Shown piece after piece: positions 42,477 to 52,994 of a DNA stretch of 60,987 nt (positions within the stretch are counted from its first letter, which is position 1; every line of letters starts with the position of its first letter). The translations under genes were made by a program, and so were the position numbers. The notes under the pieces are model-generated. The model had not been told where the DNA came from and searched no databases. It was given only the letters and a program-made list of their open reading frames with translations. Source of the DNA: Gallionellaceae bacterium (GTDB lineage: Bacteria > Pseudomonadota > Gammaproteobacteria > Burkholderiales > Gallionellaceae); contig JAUQWW010000059.1 in NCBI GenBank assembly GCA_030834965.1, positions 1-60,987 of the forward strand, in the 5' to 3' direction.

Positions 42477-44537
42477 TCAGGCAGGCCGCGCAGGATGGCC
42501 GTAGAAATAGCCTTGGGAGAAATCAACACCTATTTCCACCAGAATTTTCGCGGTTTCCTCGTCCTCGACAAATTCGGCTACGGTCTTGAGCCCGAATTCC
42601 TTGGCCATCTGGTGGATGTGCTGCACCATGACGCGGTCGCGGTCATCGATTGCGATCTGGCGCACAAAACTTCCCTCGATTTTCACGTAGTCCACCGCAA
42701 GGTATTTCAAATAGAGGAAGGATGAAAAACCGCTACCGAAGTCATCCAGCGCAAAAGCGATATGACTGAGGCGAAGCTCATCAATCACTTCCTTTACCTG
42801 GTTGAGATGAGGCAATGCTTCGCGCTCGGTAATCTCCAGCACAACATTTTCACAGGCCACTCCCTGCTGCTCCACCATGCCGGGAATGGTGCGCATCCAC
42901 TCGACGTCTCCGAAACTGCGCGCCGAAAGGTTAAAGAACATCTTGATTTGTGGACGATCCACTCTGATCTTGCCAAGATGCAATAGCGCACTTTGGAATA
43001 CGGCTCGGTCCACTTCCTTGGACATACCCAATTCATCTGCAACTTCGATAAAATCACACGCCGGGATTATATTTTCACCGTCGCGTATGCGTGCCAGCGC
43101 CTCATAAGCCACCACCACATTGCGCTTCACGTCCACTATAGGCTGCAGGAATGCTTCGACGCGCCCCTCACGCAAGGCTTGTCGCAGAAAATCACCATGG
43201 CGGAAAATACTCATCATGGTGCGATCATGCGCGGACTCGGCCATCATCACCTGATTCTTGCCATGGCTCTTGGCCTTGTATAACACCACGTCCATCGCCG
43301 CGTATATCTCCTCCCTGGTCTTTCCATCTTCCGGATAGCTCACCATACTGAAACTTGCCGTCACGCCGATCGTCCCTACCGGCACATCAAACTCCTTTTC
43401 CCCAAGCAATTTGTGCAGTTTGTGCGCCACCTGCAACCCGGTGATGGCCGGCGTATCGGGAAAGATCAGTGCAAATTCGTCGCCGCCCAGACGCGCCAGC
43501 AGATCGCCACGGCGCAAATCGGATGCGAGAAACGCGCTTAACTCCTTGAGAACCAGGTCACCAACCGGATGCCCGTAGTTATCGTTGATGAATTTGAAGT
43601 TGTCGAGATCGACCATGATGATCGAGAACGTATGAAAGTACCGCTCGCCACGCGCAATCTCCTGGTCGAGAAATTCCTCAAACTTGCGCCGGTTATACAG
43701 CCCGGTAAGCGGATCGCGCACCGACAACTCTTCCAGCTTGTTGTTATAGTCCTGCACCGTCCTCAACAGAAGATTGAAATACTCTGCCAGGCGCTGCAGT
43801 TCGACAACCCAATGTCTGCCCTCCACGCGATGGCTGAAATCTCTTTCATGGCTGATTTGCTGCATCACGCGGACCAGATTGGCGAGCGGCACCGCTACCA
43901 GATGACGCAACATGAAATACAACACGGCAAATACCAGCCCCATCACCAGCAGAAAATAACTGACGATGGGGTTGATCACATGATTGAGCGAGGTTTTGAT
44001 GGTATCAATCGGGTATGTGACGTCGATCACGCCATGCACCGCACCCTCGGTGGAGTTGGCATGGCACATGACACATTCCTTGTCGGCGCGTACCGAGTAC
44101 AGGTAGCGAATAGACTTCTCACCCTGAAATAGCGTCGCATCCTTGCCGTCGCGCAGGACGCCTGCCAGTGCAGGATCAGCAGCAATAATATCGCGCTCGC
44201 CCGGCATGGCGCCGTATTCACGCTCGACAATCTCGGCCCGATACACCCGAATCGAAAGGCCGGGCACGGATGAGTTGAGCTGATTGATCGCTTCCTTGAT
44301 TTCCCGCTTGCTCCAGCCCTTGCGCATCGCCGAATACAGGCTCCGGAATACCAGCCTGGAGGTTTGCTGCGCGCTCTCGCTTGCCAGGTCATGCACTGCA
44401 CGGTCACGCACCGCGCCGGACAAGATGAAGATCAGGGCAAAGGCAAGCAGCAGAAAAATTACGGACAGCGAAATCAGCAATGTCCCCAGTGTGATCTGTT
44501 TGCTGCCCCCGAAAACCTTGCTCACCATTTTCCCCAT
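42477..44537 (-). CDS. GGDEF-EAL protein with periplasmic CxxCH sensor
   Basis: This 686-residue protein has TM1 (18-41), a periplasmic sensor region with a CxxCH motif (Cys155, Cys158, His159 in CVMCHANS), TM2 (about 190-210), a HAMP-like linker, a GGDEF domain (GGDEF at 351-355, with the RxxD inhibitory site at 342-345) and an EAL domain (YEALARI near 460, DDFGSG, QGYFYGHP). CxxCH in the periplasm suggests covalent heme c, hence redox, NO or O2 sensing. It could make and break cyclic-di-GMP. I chose the ATG at 44537. The motif is seen directly; heme attachment is inferred. Confidence 0.88.
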   Translation of the reverse strand: MGKMVSKVFGGSKQITLGTLLISLSVIFLLLAFALIFILSGAVRDRAVHDLASESAQQTSRLVFRSLYSAMRKGWSKREIKEAINQLNSSVPGLSIRVYRAEIVEREYGAMPGERDIIAADPALAGVLRDGKDATLFQGEKSIRYLYSVRADKECVMCHANSTEGAVHGVIDVTYPIDTIKTSLNHVINPIVSYFLLVMGLVFAVLYFMLRHLVAVPLANLVRVMQQISHERDFSHRVEGRHWVVELQRLAEYFNLLLRTVQDYNNKLEELSVRDPLTGLYNRRKFEEFLDQEIARGERYFHTFSIIMVDLDNFKFINDNYGHPVGDLVLKELSAFLASDLRRGDLLARLGGDEFALIFPDTPAITGLQVAHKLHKLLGEKEFDVPVGTIGVTASFSMVSYPEDGKTREEIYAAMDVVLYKAKSHGKNQVMMAESAHDRTMMSIFRHGDFLRQALREGRVEAFLQPIVDVKRNVVVAYEALARIRDGENIIPACDFIEVADELGMSKEVDRAVFQSALLHLGKIRVDRPQIKMFFNLSARSFGDVEWMRTIPGMVEQQGVACENVVLEITEREALPHLNQVKEVIDELRLSHIAFALDDFGSGFSSFLYLKYLAVDYVKIEGSFVRQIAIDDRDRVMVQHIHQMAKEFGLKTVAEFVEDEETAKILVEIGVDFSQGYFYGHPARPA

Positions 44538-44703
44538 AGAATTTCGCTTCTCACACCTCGCACCCGGGGCAGATGCGCCCAAGCGCTATTGTCGATGTGG
44601 CAATTATACACCTGCACTGCGTGAGCATTTATGCAGCAGCTTCTGCGAGTTGATGCCTGTGATTAATTGTTGTCATTCCGGATGTTGGTAATTGAAAAAA
44701 GCG

Positions 44704-45879
44704 CTAAACATCATCCCCGCCGCGCGCATATCCGATCACGCCGGTCAGCAAGCGCGCTATTGAATAACTGGCGCGTAACAACAAGCGTTTCCACAGACTC
44801 TGTACGCGCCAGGCAGAATACTTGACGGGGCTTGCGGCGCTTGACATCTCGTGCAACAAACTGGCGCGCAAGGATTCAGCGAAACCCCCATCGCGCACCA
44901 CCAGATTGGCTTCACGCCCCAGCCACAGACTGAACGGGTCGATATTTGATGATCCCACAGTTGCCCAATATCCATCCACTACCGCCACCTTGGCATGCAA
45001 ATAACTGGCGTGGTACTCGTTTATTTCTACACCTGCACCCAGCAACTCATCGTAAAGCGCAAGGGTTGCGTAGTGCTGCAGTCGATATTCCACCTTGCCC
45101 TGCAACAAAAGCACCACACGCACCCCGCGCTGCACCGCATCCAGCAAGGCGCGGCGCAGGCGTAGGCCGGGCAAAAAATAGGCGTTGGCGATGATAATTT
45201 CATGCTGTGCGCCCCCAATGGCTGCAAGGTAGGCGTGCTCGATGTCGCGCCTGTGGCGCAGATTGTCACGCTGCAGAAAAATCACTTTCTCGCGCAGATC
45301 AACGGCATGTGCAGGATGCAGCTTTCCGTTCTTGCGCCGTTGCTTGCGCCGAAAGTTTGTCCACGACACCAACGCCCACAAACGCTGCATGGTTGCATTG
45401 ATGCGCCCTGCCGCGTGTCCCTGCACTTCCACCGCATAATCCAGTCGCGGCAGCTTGATCTGCCCGCCTGGTACATCATCGATGATATTGATGCCGCCGA
45501 CAAATGCAATGCGCTCGTCCACAATCGCCAGCTTGCGGTGCAAACGGCGCAGGCGGTGACGACGCAGACTGAAGCGTGCAATTTCAGGGCGAAACCACAG
45601 CACTCCTACTCCCGCCGCACGCAACTCATCTATCCACTCATGCGGAAAATTGGCCGAACCGAAACCATCCATGAGCAAATGCACAGCTACGCCGCGCTTG
45701 GCAGCTCGCTGCAAAGCAGCCGACACCATGCGCCCACTCGTGTCGGCTGCAAATATATAGGTTTCCAGAAAAATCGACTTAACGGCGGCATCTATCGCAG
45801 CTATGAGACGCGGAAAATATTCTTCTCCATTGCGCAGCAGTGTTAGCGTATGGCCGTCAACAAGATGTGTGCTGCTCAT
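44704..45879 (-). CDS. clsB: Cardiolipin synthase ClsB-like phospholipase D protein
   Basis: The 391-residue protein has two HKD motifs: HRKLAIVDE near residue 118 and HAKVAVVDG near 302, each with the G-G or G-S following. This is the phospholipase D superfamily, and the order matches ClsB, which makes cardiolipin from phosphatidylglycerol (and another donor). The ATG at 45879 overlaps the stop of the endonuclease/phosphatase gene (ATGA), and I prefer it to an upstream ATG. Pairing with that gene mirrors the clsB-ybhP arrangement known in E. coli. Confidence 0.88.
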   Translation of the reverse strand: MSSTHLVDGHTLTLLRNGEEYFPRLIAAIDAAVKSIFLETYIFAADTSGRMVSAALQRAAKRGVAVHLLMDGFGSANFPHEWIDELRAAGVGVLWFRPEIARFSLRRHRLRRLHRKLAIVDERIAFVGGINIIDDVPGGQIKLPRLDYAVEVQGHAAGRINATMQRLWALVSWTNFRRKQRRKNGKLHPAHAVDLREKVIFLQRDNLRHRRDIEHAYLAAIGGAQHEIIIANAYFLPGLRLRRALLDAVQRGVRVVLLLQGKVEYRLQHYATLALYDELLGAGVEINEYHASYLHAKVAVVDGYWATVGSSNIDPFSLWLGREANLVVRDGGFAESLRASLLHEMSSAASPVKYSAWRVQSLWKRLLLRASYSIARLLTGVIGYARGGDDV

Positions 45880-46640
45880 GACAGGGCAAGTGTCGCAGAC
45901 AGCGCTACGTGATCGGAAATCTTGTTCCACAGTCGATGGGCATGCATCTCGCCATGCTGAATGCTCAGGCCGCGCACATAAATACGGTCCATCCGCAACA
46001 ACGGCAGGCCGGCGGGATAACTGGGAGCCGGTTTGCCACGGCTCGCCTCAAACACCTCATGCAATTGCAACTCATGCGCCAACAGGTCACTGGCATGGTT
46101 GCGCCAGTCGTTGAAATCCCCCGCGATAATCAGCGGCGCATCCGTTGGCACCATATGCTTGATGCGCTCAACCAGCGCATTAAACTGTATCCCACGGCCG
46201 CGTTTGAACAGTCCAAAATGCACACAAATGCAATGCAGCATTTGTTTGGCTTCCGGCTGCCCGGTATCTGGCAAAGCAATCTCGCAATGCAGTAATCCGC
46301 GGCTTTCAAATCGATGCGCTGAAATATCCTGGTTGTCCCACCGTACAATAGGATAACGGCTCAGAATGGCGTTGCCGTGATGACCTTCGTCGTACACTGC
46401 ATTCTTCCCATAGGCATGGTGCGGCCATATCTGGTCAGCCAGAAACTCATGTTGTGGCAAAGTCGGGTAGTTAAGATGGCGCTTAGCATCGCCACAATTC
46501 TCACCTTGCACTTCCTGCAAAAACACAATATCGGCGTTAAGTTCATGCAGGCGATCACGCAATTCGTGCATCACCATGCGCCGATTGAAATGGGAGAAGC
46601 CCTTGTGAATGTTGTAGGTGACGATTTTGAGCGAAGTCAT
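45876..46640 (-). CDS. Endonuclease/exonuclease/phosphatase family protein (YbhP-like)
   Basis: The 254-residue protein has the EEP fold: TYNIHKGF near residue 8, FLQEVQG near 40, the GDFNDWRNH metal-binding motif near 173 and SDHVALSA at the end. EEP enzymes cut phosphodiester bonds in nucleic acids or lipids. Location beside clsB favours phospholipid metabolism (inference from the E. coli ybhP-clsB pair). No signal peptide is seen, so it is probably cytoplasmic. Confidence 0.85.
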   Translation of the reverse strand: MTSLKIVTYNIHKGFSHFNRRMVMHELRDRLHELNADIVFLQEVQGENCGDAKRHLNYPTLPQHEFLADQIWPHHAYGKNAVYDEGHHGNAILSRYPIVRWDNQDISAHRFESRGLLHCEIALPDTGQPEAKQMLHCICVHFGLFKRGRGIQFNALVERIKHMVPTDAPLIIAGDFNDWRNHASDLLAHELQLHEVFEASRGKPAPSYPAGLPLLRMDRIYVRGLSIQHGEMHAHRLWNKISDHVALSATLALS

Positions 46641-46675
46641 AACTGATCTGGCGTTTGGAATAATCTGGTCAGTCC

Positions 46676-46697
46676 GGGAATTTTTTATATAATTCCC
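46676..46697. promoter_or_regulatory. GGGAATT inverted repeat over an A/T core
   Basis: GGGAATT (46676-46682) and AATTCCC (46691-46697) flank an eight-base TTTTATAT core about 36 bases upstream of the EEP gene. On the minus strand the core reads ATATAAAA, like a -10 element, so a regulator binding this site could block transcription. No matching -35 was found. Confidence 0.35.
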
Positions 46698-46814
46698 ATA
46701 CTACCTTACCCTTGGCATTTTACGCTTCCCTCTCATAGCGACCCAATAAAACAGAAACGCAAAGTTGCTTATCGATTTTCCCAACGCGGATAAAGCATGC
46801 TCCTGCAATAAGCG

Positions 46815-46855
46815 AACAACAAAAAAGCCGGACCAAGGCCGGCTTTTTTGTTGTT
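46815..46855. terminator. Intrinsic terminator after rplQ
   Basis: A 17-pair stem (AACAACAAAAAAGCCGG with its complement) has a seven-base loop. On the minus strand the 3' arm ends in a run of T, so it ends the alpha operon 15 bases after rplQ. The symmetry means it also works from the other side. Confidence 0.95.
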
Positions 46856-46869
46856 TATGGAAACTTCGC

Positions 46870-47262
46870 TTATTCGCCAGAGGCTTCCACAGGTTGCATT
46901 TCAGCCGGACGATCCAGCAATTCAACCAATGCCATCGGTGCATTGTCGCCCTTGCGGAATCCAAACTTGAGGATGCGCGAGTAACCGCCATTGCGGGCAG
47001 CATAACGTGGGCCAAGTTCGTCGAACAGCTTGACCACCATTTCACGGTCACGCAGGCGTGCAAATGCGAGACGGCGGTTAGCCAGGCTGGGATTCTTGCC
47101 AAGGGTCAGGATAGGCTCTGCCACGCGGCGCAACTCCTTGGCCTTCGGCAATGTAGTCTTGATGACCTCATGGCGCAACAGGGATACTGTCATGTTGCGC
47201 AGCATGGCCAGCCGATGACTGCTGGTGCGATTAAGTTTTCTTAGTCCTAAACGGTGACGCAT
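46870..47262 (-). CDS. rplQ: 50S ribosomal protein L17
   Basis: The 130-residue protein shows the L17 core [17 protein letters not shown] and LRNM, with the acidic C-terminal tail common in betaproteobacteria. It is the last gene of the alpha operon, directly before the terminator. L17 lies near the exit tunnel of the large subunit. Confidence 0.96.
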   Translation of the reverse strand: MRHRLGLRKLNRTSSHRLAMLRNMTVSLLRHEVIKTTLPKAKELRRVAEPILTLGKNPSLANRRLAFARLRDREMVVKLFDELGPRYAARNGGYSRILKFGFRKGDNAPMALVELLDRPAEMQPVEASGE

Positions 47263-47304
47263 GATTATTCCTCTCTTACTTTGTACTTCTAAACAGCCGC
47301 TGGC

Positions 47305-48276
47305 TTATTTCTCAGCAGCAACCGGCCAGTTTTCCAGTTTCATGCCCAGCGACAAGCCATGCTCCGCCAGCACCTGCTTGATTTCGTTCAGCGACTTGCG
47401 CCCCAAGTTAGGGGTGCGCAGCAAATCATTTTCCGTGTACTGAATCAGATCGCCGATGTAATGAATGCTCTGTGCCTTGAGACAATTGGAGGAACGAGGC
47501 GTCAACTCCAGATCGTCCACGGGACGCAGCAGCATTGGATCAACCTTGGGTGTTTGCGGTTTCTCTACTGGCGCTGGCGTGCCTTCAAGGGCGGCAAATA
47601 CTGAGAACTGTTCAACCAGAATACGTGCTGCATAGCGGATGGCTTCTTCCGGATCGATGGCACCGTTGGTTTCTATGTCCATGACCAGTTTATCCAGGTC
47701 GGTCCGCTGTTCCACACGCGCGCTTTCCACTGCATAACTGACACGGCGCACCGGGCTGAACGATGCATCCAATGCAATATGACCAACAGCACGGCTTTCT
47801 CCGGGCGCCTGGCGCGCGATGGCAGAAACATAGCCACGGCCCTGCTCAACCTTGATCTCCATGTCCAGCTTACCCCCAGCAGTCAGGTGGGCAATGATGT
47901 GTGAAGGATTGACTACCTCTGTATCGGAACCAATGGCAATGTCGCCTGCAGTTACAACGCCCGCTCCTTCCTTCTTCAATGTCAGCACTGCTTCGCTGGA
48001 ATTATGCAGCCTTAGTACCAGGCCTTTCAGGTTGAGCAGAATTTCCACAACATCTTCCTGCACGCCATCGATGGATGAGTACTCATGCAGCACGCCGGAA
48101 ATCTTGACCTCTGTGGGTGCAAAACCTGGCATGGAAGACAACAATATGCGACGCAGCGCGTTGCCGAGCGTGTGCCCATAACCCCGCTCAAACGGCTCCA
48201 TTACCACTTTAGCTTGAGTGGCGGAAATTCTTTGCACATCTATGATACGAGGTTTCAGAAAATCATTCTTATGCAT
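47305..48276 (-). CDS. rpoA: RNA polymerase alpha subunit
   Basis: The 323-residue subunit has the assembly domain (1 to about 235) and the C-terminal DNA- and activator-binding domain (about 250-323). [11 protein letters not shown] near residue 263 matches the Arg265-Asn268 region that contacts the UP element in E. coli. It lies 43 bases before rplQ and 18 bases after rpsD in the alpha operon. Confidence 0.97.
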   Translation of the reverse strand: MHKNDFLKPRIIDVQRISATQAKVVMEPFERGYGHTLGNALRRILLSSMPGFAPTEVKISGVLHEYSSIDGVQEDVVEILLNLKGLVLRLHNSSEAVLTLKKEGAGVVTAGDIAIGSDTEVVNPSHIIAHLTAGGKLDMEIKVEQGRGYVSAIARQAPGESRAVGHIALDASFSPVRRVSYAVESARVEQRTDLDKLVMDIETNGAIDPEEAIRYAARILVEQFSVFAALEGTPAPVEKPQTPKVDPMLLRPVDDLELTPRSSNCLKAQSIHYIGDLIQYTENDLLRTPNLGRKSLNEIKQVLAEHGLSLGMKLENWPVAAEK

Positions 48277-48293
48277 ATCCGACTCCGCGTGGA

Positions 48294-48923
48294 TTACTTG
48301 GAATACAACTCGACAATGAGGTGCTCGTTGATTGTGGCAGGCAACTCGGAACGTTGTGGCTTGGCCTTGAACGTTCCTTTCATTGCCTTGGTGTCAACAT
48401 CGATCCACTCCGGAAAGCCACGCTGCTCGGCAGCCTGCAATGCAGCTTTGACGCGCAATTGCGCCTTGGCCTTCTCTGCGATCTCTATGACATCCCCAGA
48501 GCGAACCTGATAGGACGGGATGTTAACGCGCTTGCCGTTCACCAGAATGCCGTTGTGGCGCACTACCTGACGTGCTTCTGAGCGCGAAGCGCCGAAGCCC
48601 ATACGGTAGGCTATGTTGTCCAAACGCGATTCCAGCAATTGCAGCAGGCTTTCGCCGGTAATTCCGCGCTGCATTTCAGCAGAGCGATAGGTCAGACGGA
48701 ACTGGCCCTCAAGCATGCCGTAGATACGGCGAACTTTTTGCTTTTCACGCAACTGGCCACCATAGTCGGACATGCGTGTGTTCTTCTTTTGTCCGTGCTG
48801 GCCGGGCGGATAGGCACGACGCTCAACCGCACATTTGTCGGTAAAACATTTCTCGCCTTTCAGAAACAGCTTTTCGCCTTCGCGGCGGCACTGACGGCAC
48901 TTTGGATCAAGATTTCTAGCCAA
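48294..48923 (-). CDS. rpsD: 30S ribosomal protein S4
   Basis: This 209-residue primary 16S rRNA-binding protein has an N-terminal zinc site with Cys9, Cys12, Cys26 and Cys31, the C-plus form, and an S4 RNA-binding domain ([20 protein letters not shown] split near 95-115). S4 is also the translational regulator of the alpha operon in E. coli. Confidence 0.97.
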   Translation of the reverse strand: MARNLDPKCRQCRREGEKLFLKGEKCFTDKCAVERRAYPPGQHGQKKNTRMSDYGGQLREKQKVRRIYGMLEGQFRLTYRSAEMQRGITGESLLQLLESRLDNIAYRMGFGASRSEARQVVRHNGILVNGKRVNIPSYQVRSGDVIEIAEKAKAQLRVKAALQAAEQRGFPEWIDVDTKAMKGTFKAKPQRSELPATINEHLIVELYSK

Positions 48924-48938
48924 GGCTATCTCCTAAAA

Positions 48939-49328
48939 TTAGATGCGACGCTTTTTCGGCGGACGGCAGCCGTTATGCGGTACTGGCGTGATATCGGAAA
49001 TGCTGGTGATCTTAAAGCCCGCCGCATTCAATGCACGCACTGCAGATTCGCGTCCAGGGCCGGGGCCCTTGATGCGCACTTCGAGGTTCTTCACGCCACA
49101 TTCCTGTGCCGCTTTGCCCGCCGTCTCAGCAGCAATCTGTGCTGCAAAAGGCGTGCTCTTGCGCGAGCCCTTAAAACCGTTTCCGCCACTGGTAGACCAG
49201 GCCAGGGCATTGCCCTGACGGTCTGTAATCGTCACGATAGTATTGTTAAAAGACGCGTGCACGTGGGCTATGCCCTCGGCTACATTCTTTTTGACTTTCT
49301 TGCGCACTCGCGTGCTGGTCTTAGCCAT
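48939..49328 (-). CDS. rpsK: 30S ribosomal protein S11
   Basis: This 129-residue protein shows [19 protein letters not shown] and the C-terminal [13 protein letters not shown] typical of S11, which binds near the 690 and 790 loops of 16S rRNA. The arrangement rpsM-rpsK-rpsD-rpoA is the standard alpha operon. Confidence 0.97.
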   Translation of the reverse strand: MAKTSTRVRKKVKKNVAEGIAHVHASFNNTIVTITDRQGNALAWSTSGGNGFKGSRKSTPFAAQIAAETAGKAAQECGVKNLEVRIKGPGPGRESAVRALNAAGFKITSISDITPVPHNGCRPPKKRRI

Positions 49329-49348
49329 GTCTCAAATCCTCTATTAAA

Positions 49349-49714
49349 TTACTTCTTGGCGCCAGCAACAGACTTGCGCGGTCCCTTGCGGGTGCGTGCA
49401 TTAGTGCGGGTACGCTGGCCGCGCACCGGCAAGCCGCGGCGATGACGCAAGCCACGGTAGCAACCCAGGTCCATCAATCGCTTGATGTTCATGGAGATTT
49501 CACGGCGCAGATCGCCTTCCACTGTAAACTTGCCGACCTCATCGCGCAGTTTGTCCATCTCTGCATCGGTGAGATCTTTGATCTTGGTGGAAGTGTTAAC
49601 CCCGACAGCAGCGCAAATTTCGCGCGAGCGGGTGCGTCCTATGCCATAGATCGCGGTCAAGGCGATCACAGCGTGTTGGTGATTGGGAATGTTTACCCCG
49701 GCAATACGAGCCAT
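49349..49714 (-). CDS. rpsM: 30S ribosomal protein S13
   Basis: This 121-residue protein begins [19 protein letters not shown], with the S13 helix-two-turn-helix segment IYGIGRTRS and the C-terminal [15 protein letters not shown] tail. It sits at the subunit interface near the P site. Confidence 0.97.
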   Translation of the reverse strand: MARIAGVNIPNHQHAVIALTAIYGIGRTRSREICAAVGVNTSTKIKDLTDAEMDKLRDEVGKFTVEGDLRREISMNIKRLMDLGCYRGLRHRRGLPVRGQRTRTNARTRKGPRKSVAGAKK

Positions 49715-49773
49715 GCAGCTACCCTATCGTTCGTTCGTTCAAAAAATAATCATCCAAGCGCGACTTGATGCTA

Positions 49774-49890
49774 TCAGCCTTGGCGTTGCTTGTGACGCGG
49801 ATCGCTGCTGCAAATCACGCGCACTACCCCTTTGCGCCGCACCACCTTGCAGTTACGGCAAACCTTTTTTACCGATGCTTGTACTTTCAT
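49774..49890 (-). CDS. rpmJ: 50S ribosomal protein L36
   Basis: A 38-codon gene lies between infA and rpsM: ATG at 49890, TGA at 49774. It encodes [17 protein letters not shown] followed by a Cys27-x5-His33 pair, the zinc-ribbon (C-plus) form of L36. It is below the usual length cut-off but has the right family sequence and position. Confidence 0.95.
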   Translation of the reverse strand: MKVQASVKKVCRNCKVVRRKGVVRVICSSDPRHKQRQG

Positions 49891-49919
49891 TTGCTTCTCC
49901 TCGATTGCCTAATCGGTTA

Positions 49920-50138
49920 CTACTTGGCGCGGAATATTATGCGCCCTTTGGTTAAATCATAAGGGGTCAATTCAACCGTCACCTTGTCTCCCGGCAGGAT
50001 GCGTATGTAGTGCATACGCATTTTGCCGGAGATATGTCCTAACACAATATGACCATTTTCCAGTTTCACGCGGAAAGTTGCATTGGGTAATGATTCGACG
50101 ATCTCCCCTTGCATTTGCATCGCATCTTCTTTGGCCAT
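49920..50138 (-). CDS. infA: Translation initiation factor IF-1
   Basis: The 72-residue OB-fold protein shows [20 protein letters not shown] and [17 protein letters not shown], typical of IF-1, which blocks the A site during initiation. Its ATG shares one base with the secY stop. The secY-infA-rpmJ order is typical of betaproteobacteria. Confidence 0.97.
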   Translation of the reverse strand: MAKEDAMQMQGEIVESLPNATFRVKLENGHIVLGHISGKMRMHYIRILPGDKVTVELTPYDLTKGRIIFRAK

Positions 50139-51460
50139 CAGCGCGCTAACCCGCCCTTGAAATTGGCTTTCTTCAACAAGCTTTCATACTGATGCGTCAT
50201 CATGTAAGACTGTACCTGAGCCATAAAATCCATCGTCACAACCACTAGAATCAGCAGTGAGGTGCCGCCAAAATAAAACGGTACATTCCACTTCACTACC
50301 AGAAATTCAGGCACCAAACATACCAGCGTCACATACAATGCACCTACCAAGGTCAGGCGCAGCATAATCTTTTCCACGTAGCGCGCAGTCTGCTCACCTG
50401 GTCGTATTCCGGGCAAAAAAGCGCCACTCTTCTTCAGATTGTCTGCTGTATCTTTCGGGCTGAACACCAGTGCCGTATAAAAGAAACAGAAGAAAATAAT
50501 CGCCGTAGCGTACAGCAAGACGTATATCGGCTGGCCGGGTGACAGCTTATCGCTGATATCTTTCAGCCAGATCATACTGGTGCCGCTACTAAACCAGCCT
50601 GCGAGCGTCGCAGGAAACAGGATGATACTCGAGGCAAAGATCGGCGGAATCACGCCGGCCATGTTCAGCTTCAATGGCAAATGCGAACTCTGCCCTCCGT
50701 ACACCTTGTTGCCGACCTGACGCTTGGCATAATTGACCAGTATCTTGCGTTGCCCACGTTCAACAAACACCACCAGCGCCGTAATCGCGACAACCCCCAC
50801 CACCAGAAACAGCACCAATGGTATGGAAAATGCGCCTGTACGCGCCATCTCCAGAGTATTTGCAATCGCGCTCGGCAAGCCAGCTGCAATCCCTGCAAAT
50901 ATAATCAACGAGATCCCGTTACCCAAACCGCGCTCTGTGATCTGCTCACCAAGCCACATCAGGAACAAGGTGCCCGTCACCAGCGTGATGACCGTGGTCA
51001 TCTGAAACATCGCGCCGGGGTGTGGCACCAATCCAGCCTGCGACTGCAACGCGGCGGATATGCCAAATGCCTGAAACAACGCAAGCACCAGAGTGCCATA
51101 GCGGGTGTACTGGGTAATCTTTCTGCGCCCGGCGTCGCCTTCCTTCTTCAGCTGCTCCAGATGTGGCACCGCAATTGTTGCCAGCTGCATGATGATGGAG
51201 GCCGAAATATACGGCATGATGCCCAGCGCAAAAATCGTGAAGCGTGACAGTGCACCGCCCGAGAACATGTTAAACATGCCCAGTATGCCGCCACTTTGCG
51301 ACTTGAACAGATCCGCCAGCACCACCGGATCGATCCCCGGCACGGGAATATGCGCCCCGATGCGGTACACCACCAGCGCGCCCAAGAGGAACCACAGACG
51401 CCTCCCGAGGTCACCATACTTCCCCTTGCTCACACCACTATTCTTGGCAACTGCGTTCAA
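50138..51460 (-). CDS. secY: Protein translocase subunit SecY
   Basis: This 440-residue protein forms the central pore of the Sec translocon, with ten membrane helices. The plug region lies near IPVPGIDP, and the conserved loops [11 protein letters not shown] and [14 protein letters not shown] are present. It is embedded among the ribosomal genes after rplO. Confidence 0.97.
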   Translation of the reverse strand: MNAVAKNSGVSKGKYGDLGRRLWFLLGALVVYRIGAHIPVPGIDPVVLADLFKSQSGGILGMFNMFSGGALSRFTIFALGIMPYISASIIMQLATIAVPHLEQLKKEGDAGRRKITQYTRYGTLVLALFQAFGISAALQSQAGLVPHPGAMFQMTTVITLVTGTLFLMWLGEQITERGLGNGISLIIFAGIAAGLPSAIANTLEMARTGAFSIPLVLFLVVGVVAITALVVFVERGQRKILVNYAKRQVGNKVYGGQSSHLPLKLNMAGVIPPIFASSIILFPATLAGWFSSGTSMIWLKDISDKLSPGQPIYVLLYATAIIFFCFFYTALVFSPKDTADNLKKSGAFLPGIRPGEQTARYVEKIMLRLTLVGALYVTLVCLVPEFLVVKWNVPFYFGGTSLLILVVVTMDFMAQVQSYMMTHQYESLLKKANFKGGLAR

Positions 51461-51468
51461 AGCGTTCC

Positions 51469-51903
51469 TTACTCTGCGACGCTGCCGCCGGCAGCTTCTA
51501 CAGCAATACGCGCACCCTTGGTAAGCGTCAGGCCTTGCAATTTAACTGCACGATTGATTTCGCCAGACAACACCACTTTCGCGGTCAAGGCTGAGGCCGC
51601 CACAACACCAGCCTGCTTCAGGGCCAACAAATCGATAACATCAACCGGAATTTTTTGCAGATCGGACAAACGAACTTGTGCAGTGTCATTACGCGTCAGC
51701 GACACAAAGCCACGTTTCGGCAAGCGGCGTTGCAGTGGCATCTGCCCACCCTCGAAGCCCACCTTATGAAAGCCGCCCGAACGGGATTTCTGCCCTTTAT
51801 GTCCGCGACCACAAGTTTTGCCCAAGCCACAACCGATACCACGCCCCACACGGCGTTTGGCATGCGTGGAACCTGCAGCCGGTTTAATTTGATTGAGTTG
51901 CAT
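51469..51903 (-). CDS. rplO: 50S ribosomal protein L15
   Basis: The 144-residue protein shows the glycine-rich [24 protein letters not shown] segment (split across residues 18-41) diagnostic of L15, which helps late large-subunit assembly. It starts directly after rpmD. Confidence 0.96.
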   Translation of the reverse strand: MQLNQIKPAAGSTHAKRRVGRGIGCGLGKTCGRGHKGQKSRSGGFHKVGFEGGQMPLQRRLPKRGFVSLTRNDTAQVRLSDLQKIPVDVIDLLALKQAGVVAASALTAKVVLSGEINRAVKLQGLTLTKGARIAVEAAGGSVAE

Positions 51904-52089
51904 TTACGCCTCGCACTTAACTAGGTAATACACTTTGTTAATCATGCCACGCACAGCCGGAGTATCTTCCACTTCAACGGTGTGATTGAGGCGACGCAGG
52001 CCCAAGCCACGCACACACGCACGGTGCGACTCCTTGGTTCCAATCACGCTTTTTACCAGCGTTACTTTCAACTTCTTAGCCTGTGCCAT
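51904..52089 (-). CDS. rpmD: 50S ribosomal protein L30
   Basis: The 61-residue protein contains [28 protein letters not shown] (from residue 8, split), the short L30 fold. It is packed between rpsE and rplO with no spacer. Confidence 0.95.
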   Translation of the reverse strand: MAQAKKLKVTLVKSVIGTKESHRACVRGLGLRRLNHTVEVEDTPAVRGMINKVYYLVKCEA

Positions 52090-52091
52090 GA

Positions 52092-52613
52092 TTACCCCTG
52101 AATTTCTTCGATACTCTTGCCGCGTTTTGCAGCGACTTCGGCTGGAGAGTTGAGCGCCTGCAGACCATTCAAGGTTGCACGCACTACGTTATAGGGATTG
52201 CTCGAACCTATGCATTTGGCCAGGATATTGTGCACACCCACGGCCTCGAACACAGCGCGCATTGCGCCACCGGCGATAATCCCAGTACCTTCGGACGCTG
52301 GCTGCATATAAACCTTGGCAGCACCGTGACGGCCAATGACTGCATGATGGAGGGTGCCATTCTTCAGACTTACCTTGATCATCTTGCGACGCGATTCCTC
52401 CATCGCCTTCTGCACGGCTACCGGCACTTCCTTGGATTTACCCTTGCCCATTCCGATGCGGCCATCACCATCGCCCACCACGGTCAGCGCAGCGAAACCC
52501 ATGATACGGCCACCCTTCACAACCTTGGTCACGCGATTGATAGAAATCATCTTCTCGATGAGTCCGTCACCACGATCTTCAGGTTGCTGCATTTTTCCTT
52601 GTGCCTTAGCCAT
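52092..52613 (-). CDS. rpsE: 30S ribosomal protein S5
   Basis: The 173-residue protein has the dsRNA-binding-like N-terminal domain ([20 protein letters not shown] near 20) and the C-terminal domain with [21 protein letters not shown]5 influences decoding accuracy. Of two adjacent ATG codons (52616 and 52613), I chose the second because GGGG is then six bases away. Confidence 0.96.
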   Translation of the reverse strand: MAKAQGKMQQPEDRGDGLIEKMISINRVTKVVKGGRIMGFAALTVVGDGDGRIGMGKGKSKEVPVAVQKAMEESRRKMIKVSLKNGTLHHAVIGRHGAAKVYMQPASEGTGIIAGGAMRAVFEAVGVHNILAKCIGSSNPYNVVRATLNGLQALNSPAEVAAKRGKSIEEIQG

Positions 52614-52626
52614 CATTTACCCCAAG

Positions 52627-52983
52627 TTAAAACTTCAAGCCATGCTCGCGCGCAGCTTCCGCCAGCGCCTTTACGCGACCGTGATATTTGTTGCCGGAAC
52701 GGTCGAATGCAACCTCGTTAATGCCAGCGCTCTTTGCCTTCTCGGCAACGCGCTTACCCACCACTACAGCTGCCTTGACGTTGCCGCCGTTCGCCAATTC
52801 TTTGCGCACTTCCGCCTCCAGGCTGGAAGCGCTAGCCAGAATCTTGCTGCCGCAAGCGGAGATCACTTGTGCATAGATATGCAGGTTAGTGCGATGTATC
52901 GCCAGGCGATTCGTCTTTTGCTCAGCAATGCGTGCACGGGTTTTACGTGCTCTGCGCTGACGCGATTCTTTCTTGTTTAACAT
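52627..52983 (-). CDS. rplR: 50S ribosomal protein L18
   Basis: The 118-residue protein begins with a basic, Arg/Lys-rich tail ([16 protein letters not shown]) and continues with [15 protein letters not shown] and the [23 protein letters not shown]-terminus. It binds 5S rRNA. Confidence 0.96.
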   Translation of the reverse strand: MLNKKESRQRRARKTRARIAEQKTNRLAIHRTNLHIYAQVISACGSKILASASSLEAEVRKELANGGNVKAAVVVGKRVAEKAKSAGINEVAFDRSGNKYHGRVKALAEAAREHGLKF

Positions 52984-52994
52984 ATACGCCTCAA

